A DNA stretch of 6,129 nucleotides from Chloroflexota bacterium (lineage in GTDB: Bacteria > Chloroflexota > Anaerolineae > UBA4142), in assembly GCA_023380675.1 (NCBI GenBank), contig JAMCRS010000271.1, forward strand, positions 1 to 6,129, given 5' to 3'. A program made the position numbers and the translations under genes. Shown here in pieces: positions 1 through 5,403 of the stretch; the first letter of the stretch is position 1, and each line of letters begins with the position of its first letter. The notes beneath the pieces are model-generated. The model searched no databases. It had not been told where the DNA came from and saw only the letters and a list, made by a program, of their open reading frames with translations.

Positions 1-145
1 CATCGGCGGGCGGTTTGCGCATCGGCGGGCGGTTTGCGTATCGGCGGGCGGTTCGCATCGGCGGGCGGTTTGCGTATCGGCGGGCGGTTTGCGCATCGGC
101 GGGCGGTTTGCGCATCGGCGGGCGGCTTGCGCATCGGCCGGCAAG
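1..145. repeat. 19-bp tandem repeat array, cut by window start
   Basis: The unit is CATCGGCGGGCGGTTTGCG. Copies lie at 1-19, 20-38, 39-55, 56-74, 75-93, 94-112 and 113-131, followed by a degenerate partial copy from 132 to about 145. Units three and five begin with T instead of C, unit three lacks two bases (17 bp), and unit seven has one T-to-C change. Otherwise the copies are identical, which suggests recent slippage or unequal exchange. Because 19 is not a multiple of three, a reading frame through the array shifts each copy, so I do not treat it as coding. The array starts at base 1 and probably continues outside the window. It lies downstream of the last gene of the leftward operon. There is no unique spacer between units, so it is not a CRISPR. 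Confidence 0.95.
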
Positions 146-290
146 TCTGACGGCGGCGAATGACATCCGACCTCGCGCCCGATTTGTCGATCGGCGGTCC
201 ATTGGCCAGCAGTCCGGCCCCGCCCGCGGCCGCGGGCGATGAAGCGGCCGTCTCGACAAGCCCAAATCGGTTGAAACCGGGGTGACGGCG
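146..290. other. Non-coding stretch between repeat array and peptidase gene
   Basis: Together with the repeat array this makes about 290 bases without a supportable gene. The only structure I see is the perfect palindrome at 221-238. No T-rich tract follows a hairpin on either strand, so no intrinsic terminator for the leftward operon is visible. No tRNA-like or attachment-site-like sequence is recognised. Confidence 0.6.
221..238. repeat. Perfect 18-bp GC palindrome
   Basis: CGCCCGCGGCCGCGGGCG reads the same on both strands. As RNA it could form a 7-bp stem with a GGCC loop. It lies 53 bases past the stop codon of the peptidase gene, so it could stabilise or help end the leftward transcript. 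It has no U tract on either side, so it is not an intrinsic terminator. It could equally be a protein-binding site or chance in such GC-rich DNA. Confidence 0.7.
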
Positions 291-953
291 CTAAACCGGC
301 GCCTCCACCGCCGTCAGCGCCTCGCCTTGCATCGACAGCAACCTCGCAAAATCGTTCACCTTCATTTTGAACCGGCCCGCTTTGCCCCAGCTCTTGCCCC
401 ATGAATTCTGGAAGACAAAGGCGTTCTCCTTCGCGTCGTAGCCGATCAGAAGGTAAGCGTGGCCGCCGGCCAACCGGCCTCCCGGCCGCACGTAGCCGCG
501 CCCGTCGGTCTCCATCATCGACTCGTACCAGTCGGTGCCGACGACGAGCGTCCCCTTGCTCAGCACCCATGTCTTGACCTCGCCGACGGTCCGCGCGAAC
601 GCGTACGCGTGCAGCCGGCGCAGCTTTTGCAGCGCGCGGGCGCCGCTCCGCACCGTCGTCCCGTCCTCCGCATTCGGCTCGCCGTCGATCACCTTGGCCA
701 GATAGTAGATCTTGTCGCCGGCGGAGTTGTCCCACGGATCCGCCACCGGCTCGGCGATGCCGAATCCGGCGCACGCAAAGCCGACGCAGTGCCCGGTCTC
801 GCCCTGGTCGAGCACCTTGCTCACCGGCCACGTCTTGGAGACAGGCAGGAGCGCGCGCAGCCGGTGGCCCAATGTGATGTAATCGCGCAGTGGAAAATCG
901 CGGCTGTCCGCCGGCGATGGGATCCGGCCGAACGCTCGGTTGACCTCGCTCAT
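291..953 (-). CDS. Papain-like C1A cysteine peptidase, phage-associated
   Basis: This 220-residue protein has all four papain active-site positions: the oxyanion-hole Gln50 (DQG), the nucleophile Cys56 (GHCVGFA), His165 (GGHAYLLIGY) and Asn183 (NSWG). The six-residue step from Gln to Cys matches papain itself (Gln19/Cys25). It should cleave peptide bonds by a thiol mechanism. There is no signal peptide, membrane segment or recognisable inhibitory propeptide; only about 45 residues precede the catalytic Gln, starting with a PSPADSRDFPL stretch like those that open many bacterial and phage C1 peptidases. It would therefore act in the cytoplasm or inside the particle. The ATG overlaps the stop of the upstream gene as ATGA, and GAGGAGGG lies about 4 nt upstream, so translation is probably coupled. 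A role in capsid maturation, entry or host attack is inference; the fold assignment is firm. Confidence 0.9.
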   Translation of the reverse strand: MSEVNRAFGRIPSPADSRDFPLRDYITLGHRLRALLPVSKTWPVSKVLDQGETGHCVGFACAGFGIAEPVADPWDNSAGDKIYYLAKVIDGEPNAEDGTTVRSGARALQKLRRLHAYAFARTVGEVKTWVLSKGTLVVGTDWYESMMETDGRGYVRPGGRLAGGHAYLLIGYDAKENAFVFQNSWGKSWGKAGRFKMKVNDFARLLSMQGEALTAVEAPV

Positions 954-1246
954 TTGCCCTCCTCGATTTCGAGAGTTGACGCGCCTCGCTTGCGAGGCGA
1001 CGCTCCATCGGGCGGCTCGCGCCTCTCGCGGGTGACGTGCTTCAAGTAGCCGTCAAGCTGGGCGCTTCCGTACTCGTCCAATCGCGCGCCAAACGCTTGC
1101 GGGTCGACGCACAACCGCTGCACGATGTAGCGGTGCTGGTCGGGCGACAAGGCCGGCGCAGCGGCCGCGAGGAAATCGGTCTGCGCCTTGGCCAGCTTGG
1201 CTGCCGCGTCCCTGCGCGCCCGCGCCATCATCTCTGTCGTGATCAC
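950..1246 (-). CDS. 98-residue protein of unknown function, between portal and peptidase
   Basis: I do not recognise this protein. It has an Ala-rich, probably helical N-terminal half (residues 8-34), a middle segment SPDQHRYIVQRL, and a charged, basic and Pro-rich C-terminus (residues 70-98). It has no membrane segment, signal peptide or cysteine cluster. The start is GTG: GGAGGAGGG lies 5 nt upstream of it at 1248-1256, whereas the two ATG codons a few residues later lack such a site. It begins 38 nt after the portal stop and its TGA overlaps the peptidase ATG by 4 nt, so all three genes are probably on one transcript. Its position would suit a small scaffold, capsid-associated protein or a partner or inhibitor of the peptidase, but nothing in the sequence decides this. 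Confidence 0.8.
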   Translation of the reverse strand: MITTEMMARARRDAAAKLAKAQTDFLAAAAPALSPDQHRYIVQRLCVDPQAFGARLDEYGSAQLDGYLKHVTRERREPPDGASPRKRGASTLEIEEGK

Positions 1247-1247
1247 G

Positions 1248-1256
1248 CCCTCCTCC
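1248..1256 (-). promoter_or_regulatory. Strong Shine-Dalgarno deciding a GTG start
   Basis: On the minus strand GGAGGAGGG sits just before the GTG at 1246-1244, with 5 nt between GGAGG and the codon. It supports GTG over the downstream ATG pair as the start of the 98-residue gene. Confidence 0.8.
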
Positions 1257-1284
1257 GATCGTATCTGCTCCCCTTCCTTTTAGG

Positions 1285-3024
1285 TCATGACTCCCGAAGT
1301 GGAGTGGAGGTCGGCTCCCCTCCCGGCAGCTGAGGTCCGAGTGCGCCCAGGAGTTGTTCCTGGGTCGGGACCGCGCCGGGCATCGCGCCTGGCGGCGCTC
1401 CCGCGTTCGAGGCGGCCGGCGCAGCCGGGATCGCGTTCACGTAGCCGGTCAGCTTGGCCGCCTGCTCTTGCGCGGCCTTGGCGTATGCCGGGAGATTCGC
1501 TTCGATGAACGCGCGCTCGATCACGTCCCGCAGCATCTCCTGCGCGCCGCGGCCGATCCCCCCTTCTTCCAGCAATTCGAGCGCGGTGTCAAAGCCGAGC
1601 AGGTGTGCGTTCCACAACGTAGCCACGAGCCCCGCCACCATCTGACGCTCCTGCTGCTTGTCCGGCTTGAGCGTCACCTCGACCCGCGTGTATGTATCCC
1701 CCTCGATCGTCAGGTCAGACGGCGCAAGGGACTCGAGCGTCCCGCGGCCCCACACGCCCACCGGCTCGCCGCGCGCGACGATCCACTGCAGCACGATGGT
1801 CAGCATCTTGGAAAGCGCGCGCTCGGTCGCGGCCACCACGTCCTTGGTGGCAACGAGCGCGTTCGCGGTCAGGGCGGCGATCGCCGCGGCCGGCGCATTC
1901 CCGCTCATCTGGCCGCCGCCCATGGCGACCTTGGGCATCGTGTACTCTTCGGCGTTCGCCGTAAGGATGCCGTAAAACGCGAGCTGCTCCTGCGGGATGA
2001 TGTTCTTGACGAGCTGATGGATCTCTTCGCCGCTCCGCAGTGGGATCTCCTGGAACGGCCTCGAAAAGTCGATTCCGACCGGCTGACCGTTCTGCGTGAT
2101 GCTGACGAACGGCGAGTTCAGGTATTTGGTCAGGTTGTCGTTCATCAGCGTGAGCTGGAGATTGCGCGCCGCCCACGCGCCGGATTTCAGATAGGTGTAG
2201 AGAAAGGGCTGCCGCTTGTCGCGCTCTTTCTCGAAAAAGTCGCTGCTCCCCGCGAGCATCGAGACCCGCGGGATCATCTTGAGATTGTGCGCCGCGTCGA
2301 TGATCGCCCGGTCGGGCTGCTCTTCCACGTAGACCACGTGCGCCTCGCGGTCGATGTAATCGATGAGCGTCACCAGGTCGTCGTCCCCACCGTCGAGGAA
2401 ATCCGCGGCCGCGCCGTAGGTGGCCCTCACGTCCGCCAGCGTGAGCTGCACCTTGAACACGTGCGCCAACAGCCCCTTGCGCCGGGAATAACGCGGGTAG
2501 CACAGCTTGGAGTTTGGAACGTCGAAGATAAAGGGACACTCGGGATCGTCTTCGTCCGCCAGGACGTTGTCGATCACGGCCGACGCTTCTCCAAAGAGCG
2601 CGAACTGCTTCAGCAGCAGCGCGGTCACGTCCCGCTGCGAAACGTCGTCCGAGCGATAGAGGAGCGCGTCGAGAAATTTCTCCGCCTTCTCCGCCGCCTC
2701 ACGCGCTTGTTTCCGGCGCTCGACCTCCGAGGGCGTCAGCCCACGCTCGCGCGGATCGGGCGTTGGCACGCTGATCTTGGGGCGATTGGCATTCCAGGTC
2801 CGGACGATCGCGTCGATCGACGCGTGTCCGTGCCCGTCGTAGAGCGTCTTGACGTTCTCGCGGGTCGATTTGCCGGTCGCGCTGTCCGGGTCGATGAGGT
2901 AGACCTTTTCGTACTTGTCGAATTCGCGCTCGGACAGCGCCGCGACGATCGCGTCGACCGATTTCTTGATCGACTCAAAGTCGGTCTTGCCGGTCTTTGC
3001 CTTGCCTGATTTTAACTTGGCCAA
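1285..3024 (-). CDS. Phage portal protein
   Basis: This is a 579-residue protein, in the usual size range of tailed-phage portals. The portal forms the ring at one capsid corner through which the terminase pumps DNA and to which the tail joins. The call rests on general family-like features: a basic N-terminus, a helical domain with the segment SQRDVTALLLKQFALFGEAS at about 129-148, a beta-rich middle (about 165-330), a segment around 340-365 (NIIPQEQ to YTMPK) followed by SGNAPAAAIAALTANAL at 374-390 and a long helix, and an Ala/Pro/Gly-rich tail from about 530. Position directly after terminase supports it. The start is TTG; no ATG occurs before residue 250 and GGGAGG lies 6 nt upstream, so TTG is secure. 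The upstream small gene ends only 3 nt before, with the ribosome site inside its last codons. No fused protease or ADP-ribosyltransferase domain is seen. Confidence 0.8.
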   Translation of the reverse strand: MAKLKSGKAKTGKTDFESIKKSVDAIVAALSEREFDKYEKVYLIDPDSATGKSTRENVKTLYDGHGHASIDAIVRTWNANRPKISVPTPDPRERGLTPSEVERRKQAREAAEKAEKFLDALLYRSDDVSQRDVTALLLKQFALFGEASAVIDNVLADEDDPECPFIFDVPNSKLCYPRYSRRKGLLAHVFKVQLTLADVRATYGAAADFLDGGDDDLVTLIDYIDREAHVVYVEEQPDRAIIDAAHNLKMIPRVSMLAGSSDFFEKERDKRQPFLYTYLKSGAWAARNLQLTLMNDNLTKYLNSPFVSITQNGQPVGIDFSRPFQEIPLRSGEEIHQLVKNIIPQEQLAFYGILTANAEEYTMPKVAMGGGQMSGNAPAAAIAALTANALVATKDVVAATERALSKMLTIVLQWIVARGEPVGVWGRGTLESLAPSDLTIEGDTYTRVEVTLKPDKQQERQMVAGLVATLWNAHLLGFDTALELLEEGGIGRGAQEMLRDVIERAFIEANLPAYAKAAQEQAAKLTGYVNAIPAAPAASNAGAPPGAMPGAVPTQEQLLGALGPQLPGGEPTSTPLRES

Positions 3025-3027
3025 CGC

Positions 3028-3147
3028 CTACCTCCCGCGAGCCCACAGCCCGGCGGCGAATCCGACGATAAAGCCGGTCTGGAACGCGCACAGCACGAGC
3101 GCGAGCGTGATCAGAATGATTGCGGCGCTGCTTGCGTCAAGCGTCAT
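3028..3147 (-). CDS. 39-residue single-span membrane protein
   Basis: This short gene runs from ATG at 3147 to TAG at 3028. The product starts MTLDASSA, then has a hydrophobic stretch from about residue 9 to 34 (AIILITLALVLCAFQTGFI, then VGFAAGL) and ends with WARGRGR-like basic residues (W35 A36 R37 G38 R39). A positive tail suggests N-out/C-in insertion, with an N-terminal negative charge at Asp4. It has a very good ribosome site: GGGAGG at 3158-3153, 5 nt before ATG. It stops 3 nt before the portal start, and its final codons contain the portal ribosome site, so the two are probably translationally coupled. Small membrane proteins near phage terminase or portal genes are known, but I cannot assign a role; a holin-like or inner-membrane function is only possible, since one span and 39 residues is very small for a holin. 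Confidence 0.75.
   Translation of the reverse strand: MTLDASSAAIILITLALVLCAFQTGFIVGFAAGLWARGR
3031..3036 (-). promoter_or_regulatory. Shine-Dalgarno deciding the portal TTG start
   Basis: GGGAGG on the minus strand lies 6 nt before the TTG at 3024-3022. It is embedded in the last codons of the 39-residue gene, so a ribosome finishing that gene uncovers it. This is the evidence for a TTG start. Confidence 0.8.
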
Positions 3148-3187
3148 GTCTGCCTCCCGGTTCTGCCACGGCTGTTGGGTCAGGGTC

Positions 3188-3202
3188 AGAAACCCGTTTT
3201 CT
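3188..3202 (+). repeat. Left arm of 15-bp inverted repeat
   Basis: AGAAACCCGTTTTCT is the exact reverse complement of 3268-3282. Matching does not extend further on either side. Confidence 0.9.
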
Positions 3203-3267
3203 TGCAGAACACGTTACCGCAGATATGAGTTAGACTGGGGCCAAGCCCCGCCCATAATACCCATTGT

Positions 3268-3282
3268 AGAAAACGGGTTTCT
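3268..3282 (-). repeat. Right arm of 15-bp inverted repeat
   Basis: AGAAAACGGGTTTCT is the exact reverse complement of 3188-3202. It ends 21 bases before the last base of the large terminase gene. Confidence 0.9.
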
Positions 3283-3303
3283 TGAGTGAGCCACCGCGCT
3301 GTC

Positions 3304-4683
3304 TTACCGGATCGTGAACGCCTCCGCGTCGTACGCGTTCTCCGCCAGCGGGGCCGCGTGCGCCTCGATGTGCTCCTGACCCAGCACACCAAACCGGTCG
3401 ACCAGGCCGTAGTGCAGTGCCTTCATTGCGTCGCAGTTGCGCGTGTCCGGCTCGAGCAGCGCGTCGCCCACGCTGCGCCGTTTCCAAGACGCATATTCGG
3501 AGAACGCTCCTTTGCAGCACGGGTTGAACATCAAGCGGGGCGGGCCGCCGGCCGGCGGCTTGAGCATCGCCCGATGCACCGCCACACCCTCCTCCACTTC
3601 GACGCTCTTCATGCCGAGCGATATGCCGGCGGCGTCCCAGGTCTGCCACACCGACGGCATCGCCGCGTGCGCCTTGGCCGCAATGTCGATCACCCCGGCG
3701 CTGCGTCGGTCCGCCTTCTTGGGGACCGCGTTCCACCACGGCTTGAGCCTTGCCGCGTCGATGATCTCTTGAGTGATGCTGTGGTCGGCGTAGATCTCGT
3801 CGATCACGTTCACGTCACGCGGCGAGGGAAATTGGACCACCTCCACCGCATAGTGGCTGCCGCTGTATCCCGGGTCGATCCACAGCTCGACCGACTGTGC
3901 GGGATCGAACTCGACGCGCTCGTCGACGTGGTCGACGAACGAAAACTCTTTGATCACCGCGTCGCCCGGCGGGCAGGGGACCGCCCCGAATCGCTCCAAG
4001 AACCGGTCCGGCGGATAGGTCGCCTTGAGTGCCAGGATCTCCGGATCCGCTTCGCCTCCCGGGTAGAGCGCGGTGTTCGCCCACGTTGGAATGATGAAAC
4101 TCCGTCCCCCTTCGGGATTGTCGGCCTGCCACCGGTTGACCAACTCGGGATACCAGCGCTGCGACTGCTCGATCGTGCCGGAGAGGATCAGCAGGCCGCG
4201 CGAGCGCGCCACCCGGGCACGGCAGGCGAGAAAGATCTCATAGGACTGCTTGCCCGCCTCCACCATCGCGAGAATGTCCGGGCTCTCGCCGGTGCCGGTC
4301 ACCGCCTTGGGCCCCTCCTCGCTGCTCAACGTCTCGATCCGCCAACCGGCGCGCGTCGTCAGCGTCGCCTTGCCGGCGCGGGGCCGGCTGAATCCGGCTG
4401 GAGTCGCTGCTTCCATCCGCGCCAGCATCTCGTAGCAGTAATCGATCTCCTTGTGCGCCTGGGCGTACTGCGGCCCGACGAGGTAGACGAGCTGCCACGT
4501 CAAAAGACGCGAGACGATCTCCGCCGCGGTGACGAGCGATTTGCCGCTTCCCTCACCACCCGAGATGAGGAGGACCCGCTCACTCGCGCGGTGGATCTGT
4601 TCCTGGATCGGCAGCGGAACGTAGCCCGCGGCGGCGAGGTTCAGTTGCTTGAGGTCGTCCAGCTTCTCCGGTCGTGTCTCCAA
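3304..4683 (-). CDS. Phage terminase large subunit (ATPase and nuclease)
   Basis: This 459-residue protein is the motor that cuts phage DNA and pumps it into the prohead. The N-terminal ATPase has a Walker A loop GGEGSGKS at 42-49, a probable adenine/Q-type element PLPIQEQIHR at 23-32, a Walker B-like SPDILAMVEAG (134-144, likely catalytic Glu142) and the coupling motif LILSGT at 165-170. The C-terminal RNase H-like nuclease shows WIDPGYSG (Asp270), VIDEIY (Asp295/Glu296) and NCDAMKALHYG (Asp418), the expected metal-binding acids. Length is in the normal range. The start is TTG: an in-frame TGA lies at 4698-4696, four codons upstream, and no ATG or GTG occurs before the Walker A loop. The first 104 nt overlap the small terminase-like gene. 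The protein appears intact. Confidence 0.93.
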   Translation of the reverse strand: METRPEKLDDLKQLNLAAAGYVPLPIQEQIHRASERVLLISGGEGSGKSLVTAAEIVSRLLTWQLVYLVGPQYAQAHKEIDYCYEMLARMEAATPAGFSRPRAGKATLTTRAGWRIETLSSEEGPKAVTGTGESPDILAMVEAGKQSYEIFLACRARVARSRGLLILSGTIEQSQRWYPELVNRWQADNPEGGRSFIIPTWANTALYPGGEADPEILALKATYPPDRFLERFGAVPCPPGDAVIKEFSFVDHVDERVEFDPAQSVELWIDPGYSGSHYAVEVVQFPSPRDVNVIDEIYADHSITQEIIDAARLKPWWNAVPKKADRRSAGVIDIAAKAHAAMPSVWQTWDAAGISLGMKSVEVEEGVAVHRAMLKPPAGGPPRLMFNPCCKGAFSEYASWKRRSVGDALLEPDTRNCDAMKALHYGLVDRFGVLGQEHIEAHAAPLAENAYDAEAFTIR

Positions 4684-4963
4684 GAACGGCTCGCCTCACT
4701 TGGTCCAGGTACGCTCGAAACTTTTCTTCGCCCGCGTCGACGACCATCTGCCGCGGCCGGCCGTACGTGAACTCGAACAGGAGCCGGGCGGCGCGAACGC
4801 ACTGAGCGTTCTCCGGGTCCTGTGCGATGGCGATCATCGTCTTGACGGCGTCTCGAGCAGCCGCTCCGCAGAATACCTGCTCGATCACCACGCGCTTGGC
4901 CTCGTCGAACTGCTCCTTGTTGCGGCGAGTGCGGGACCGTTCTTCGCTGCGAGTATTTGGCAT
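4580..4963 (-). CDS. Probable terminase small subunit-like protein
   Basis: This 127-residue protein lies directly before the large terminase, the usual place of the small subunit that binds the packaging site and hands DNA to the motor. It has a very basic start (residues 4-16, many Arg), predicted helices at about 17-50, and then CVRAARLLFEFTYGRPRQ at 55-72. Stretches ending in YGRP or YGKP after an Ala/Leu helix are common in phage small terminase-like and DNA-binding proteins, so the call is family resemblance plus position rather than a diagnostic motif. I chose ATG at 4963 because GAAAGG lies 6 nt upstream. The last 34 residues overlap the large terminase frame, are rich in Pro, Arg and Gly and look like forced coding, so the functional part probably ends near residue 95. 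Confidence 0.65.
   Translation of the reverse strand: MPNTRSEERSRTRRNKEQFDEAKRVVIEQVFCGAAARDAVKTMIAIAQDPENAQCVRAARLLFEFTYGRPRQMVVDAGEEKFRAYLDQVRRAVLGDTTGEAGRPQATEPRRRGLRSAADPGTDPPRE
4694..4697 (-). promoter_or_regulatory. Weak ribosome site for the terminase TTG start
   Basis: GAGG on the minus strand lies 10 nt before the TTG at 4683-4681, inside the preceding gene. Both spacing and length are poorer than at the other genes here, so translation of the large terminase may depend on coupling to the upstream gene. Confidence 0.45.
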
Positions 4964-5160
4964 AGGCGACCTTTCAGGAATGGTGAGACACGTCGAATCA
5001 GGTGCGTAGGGCGAATGCGGAGAAACGCTGTGCGAGGAGCGGTTTCTGCGACGTCGCCTCGCGCGCGAGTCTTCGCCCACTCGGGCCTCGAGCCGTAGCC
5101 ATTGAGCCGCGGTTGAGCGGCCGCCGCCTGCTCCAGTGGCTTGCGGAGCCACACGCGCAT
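4885..5160 (-). CDS. Doubtful small ORF upstream of the terminase genes
   Basis: A 91-codon frame starts at ATG 5160 after AAAGGAG, with about 11 nt between, and overlaps the first 79 nt of the small terminase-like gene in another frame. The product is basic with no motif I recognise, and its last third (residues 70-91) looks like a shadow of the terminase gene. It could be a short leader gene, or the 5160-4964 stretch may simply be the untranslated leader of the terminase genes. I list it because it has a plausible ribosome site and otherwise this stretch would be empty. Confidence 0.2.
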   Translation of the reverse strand: MRVWLRKPLEQAAAAQPRLNGYGSRPEWAKTRARGDVAETAPRTAFLRIRPTHLIRRVSPFLKGRLCQILAAKNGPALAATRSSSTRPSAW

Positions 5161-5248
5161 TAGTTGGCGCGCTCCTTTGGGTACGAGACCGTCGCGGCGG
5201 ATGGAGCAGGCGGCGGGGGGCGTCGCACCCTCCCCAGGCCGTTAGAAC

Positions 5249-5287
5249 AAAAAACGCGCCGGCTCTCGTTGTCGAGAGACGGCGCGT
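5249..5287 (-). terminator. Intrinsic (Rho-independent) terminator for leftward transcription
   Basis: On the minus strand an 8-bp stem ACGCGCCG/CGGCGCGT, one A-G mismatch, and a 6-bp stem CTCTCG/CGAGAG close on a four-base loop, followed immediately by six T residues (5254-5249). This is a textbook form. The plus strand has no T run after the stem, so it acts only leftward. It lies about 300 nt past the stop of the 70-residue gene and 286 nt before the terminase start, so it separates the right-hand genes from the packaging genes. Confidence 0.92.
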
Positions 5288-5383
5288 CCGTTAGTCGGAT
5301 TAGCGCACGTGCGATTCAGTTATAAGCGAGACCCCTTGCGGACTGCGCACCCGCGCGCAGCAAGCCGCTCGCCTGCCAGTCAG

Positions 5384-5403
5384 TCGCGATATACACTTCG
5401 CGA
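5384..5403 (-). promoter_or_regulatory. Possible promoter or operator: paired TCGCGA sites around an AT-rich spacer
   Basis: Two TCGCGA hexamers, each palindromic, flank TATACACT (plus strand). On the minus strand the spacer gives a TATATC, a fair -10 match, with a poor TTAAGT -35 about 18 nt upstream. If real, leftward transcription would start near 5380 and run into the terminator at 5287-5249, and the paired sites would suit a repressor. The -35 match is weak, so this is only a candidate. Confidence 0.25.

Larger units (their letters stand above)
3188..3282. mobile_element. MITE-like low-G+C element with 15-bp perfect terminal inverted repeats
   Basis: AGAAACCCGTTTTCT at 3188-3202 is exactly inverted as AGAAAACGGGTTTCT at 3268-3282, with 65 bases between. 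The 95-bp segment is about 48% G+C while the flanking genes are about 60-65%, which suggests a different origin. A second small hairpin sits inside (3237-3241 with 3245-3249, GGGGC/GCCCC, loop CAA). It encodes nothing convincing; the longest minus-strand frame from an ATG is 16 codons. It fits neatly in the gap between the terminase stop (3304) and the next gene (3147), interrupting neither. I see no clear target-site duplication; a tandem GGGTCA hexamer (3177-3188) lies at the left edge. Alternatives are a phage-specific RNA processing or transcript-stability structure. Confidence 0.5.

Noticed and set aside
1..145. CRISPR array
   Set aside because: Units abut directly without unique spacers and are only 19 bp.
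221..238. Terminator for the leftward operon
   Set aside because: The palindrome can form a hairpin but there is no T-rich tract after it on either strand.
15..242. Plus-strand frame through the tandem repeat with RIGGRFAYRRAV repeats
   Set aside because: It is open only because the repeat has few stops; unit length 19 breaks the frame, and no ribosome site is seen.
459..1049. 196-codon plus-strand frame opposite the peptidase
   Set aside because: The peptidase on the other strand has all catalytic residues; this frame is Arg/Ala/Pro rich with no motif.
1354..3009. 551-codon open frame on the plus strand opposite portal
   Set aside because: It mirrors the portal gene in GC-rich DNA, is Arg-rich without any recognisable domain, and the minus-strand portal has a good ribosome site and family features.
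3186..3739. Minus-strand frames running through the inverted-repeat element into the terminase gene
   Set aside because: They are in a different frame from the intact terminase and are Arg/Gly-rich shadows.
3286..4770. 494-codon open frame on the plus strand opposite the large terminase
   Set aside because: Antisense shadow caused by high third-position G+C; the minus strand shows complete terminase motifs.
4964..5152. N-terminal extension of the small terminase-like gene from a GTG at 5152
   Set aside because: The extra 63 residues are low-complexity Arg/Ser/Pro/Ala, and ATG at 4963 has its own ribosome site.
5288..5400. tRNA gene or attachment site
   Set aside because: Hairpins are present but no cloverleaf, T-loop sequence or CCA-like end could be found on either strand.
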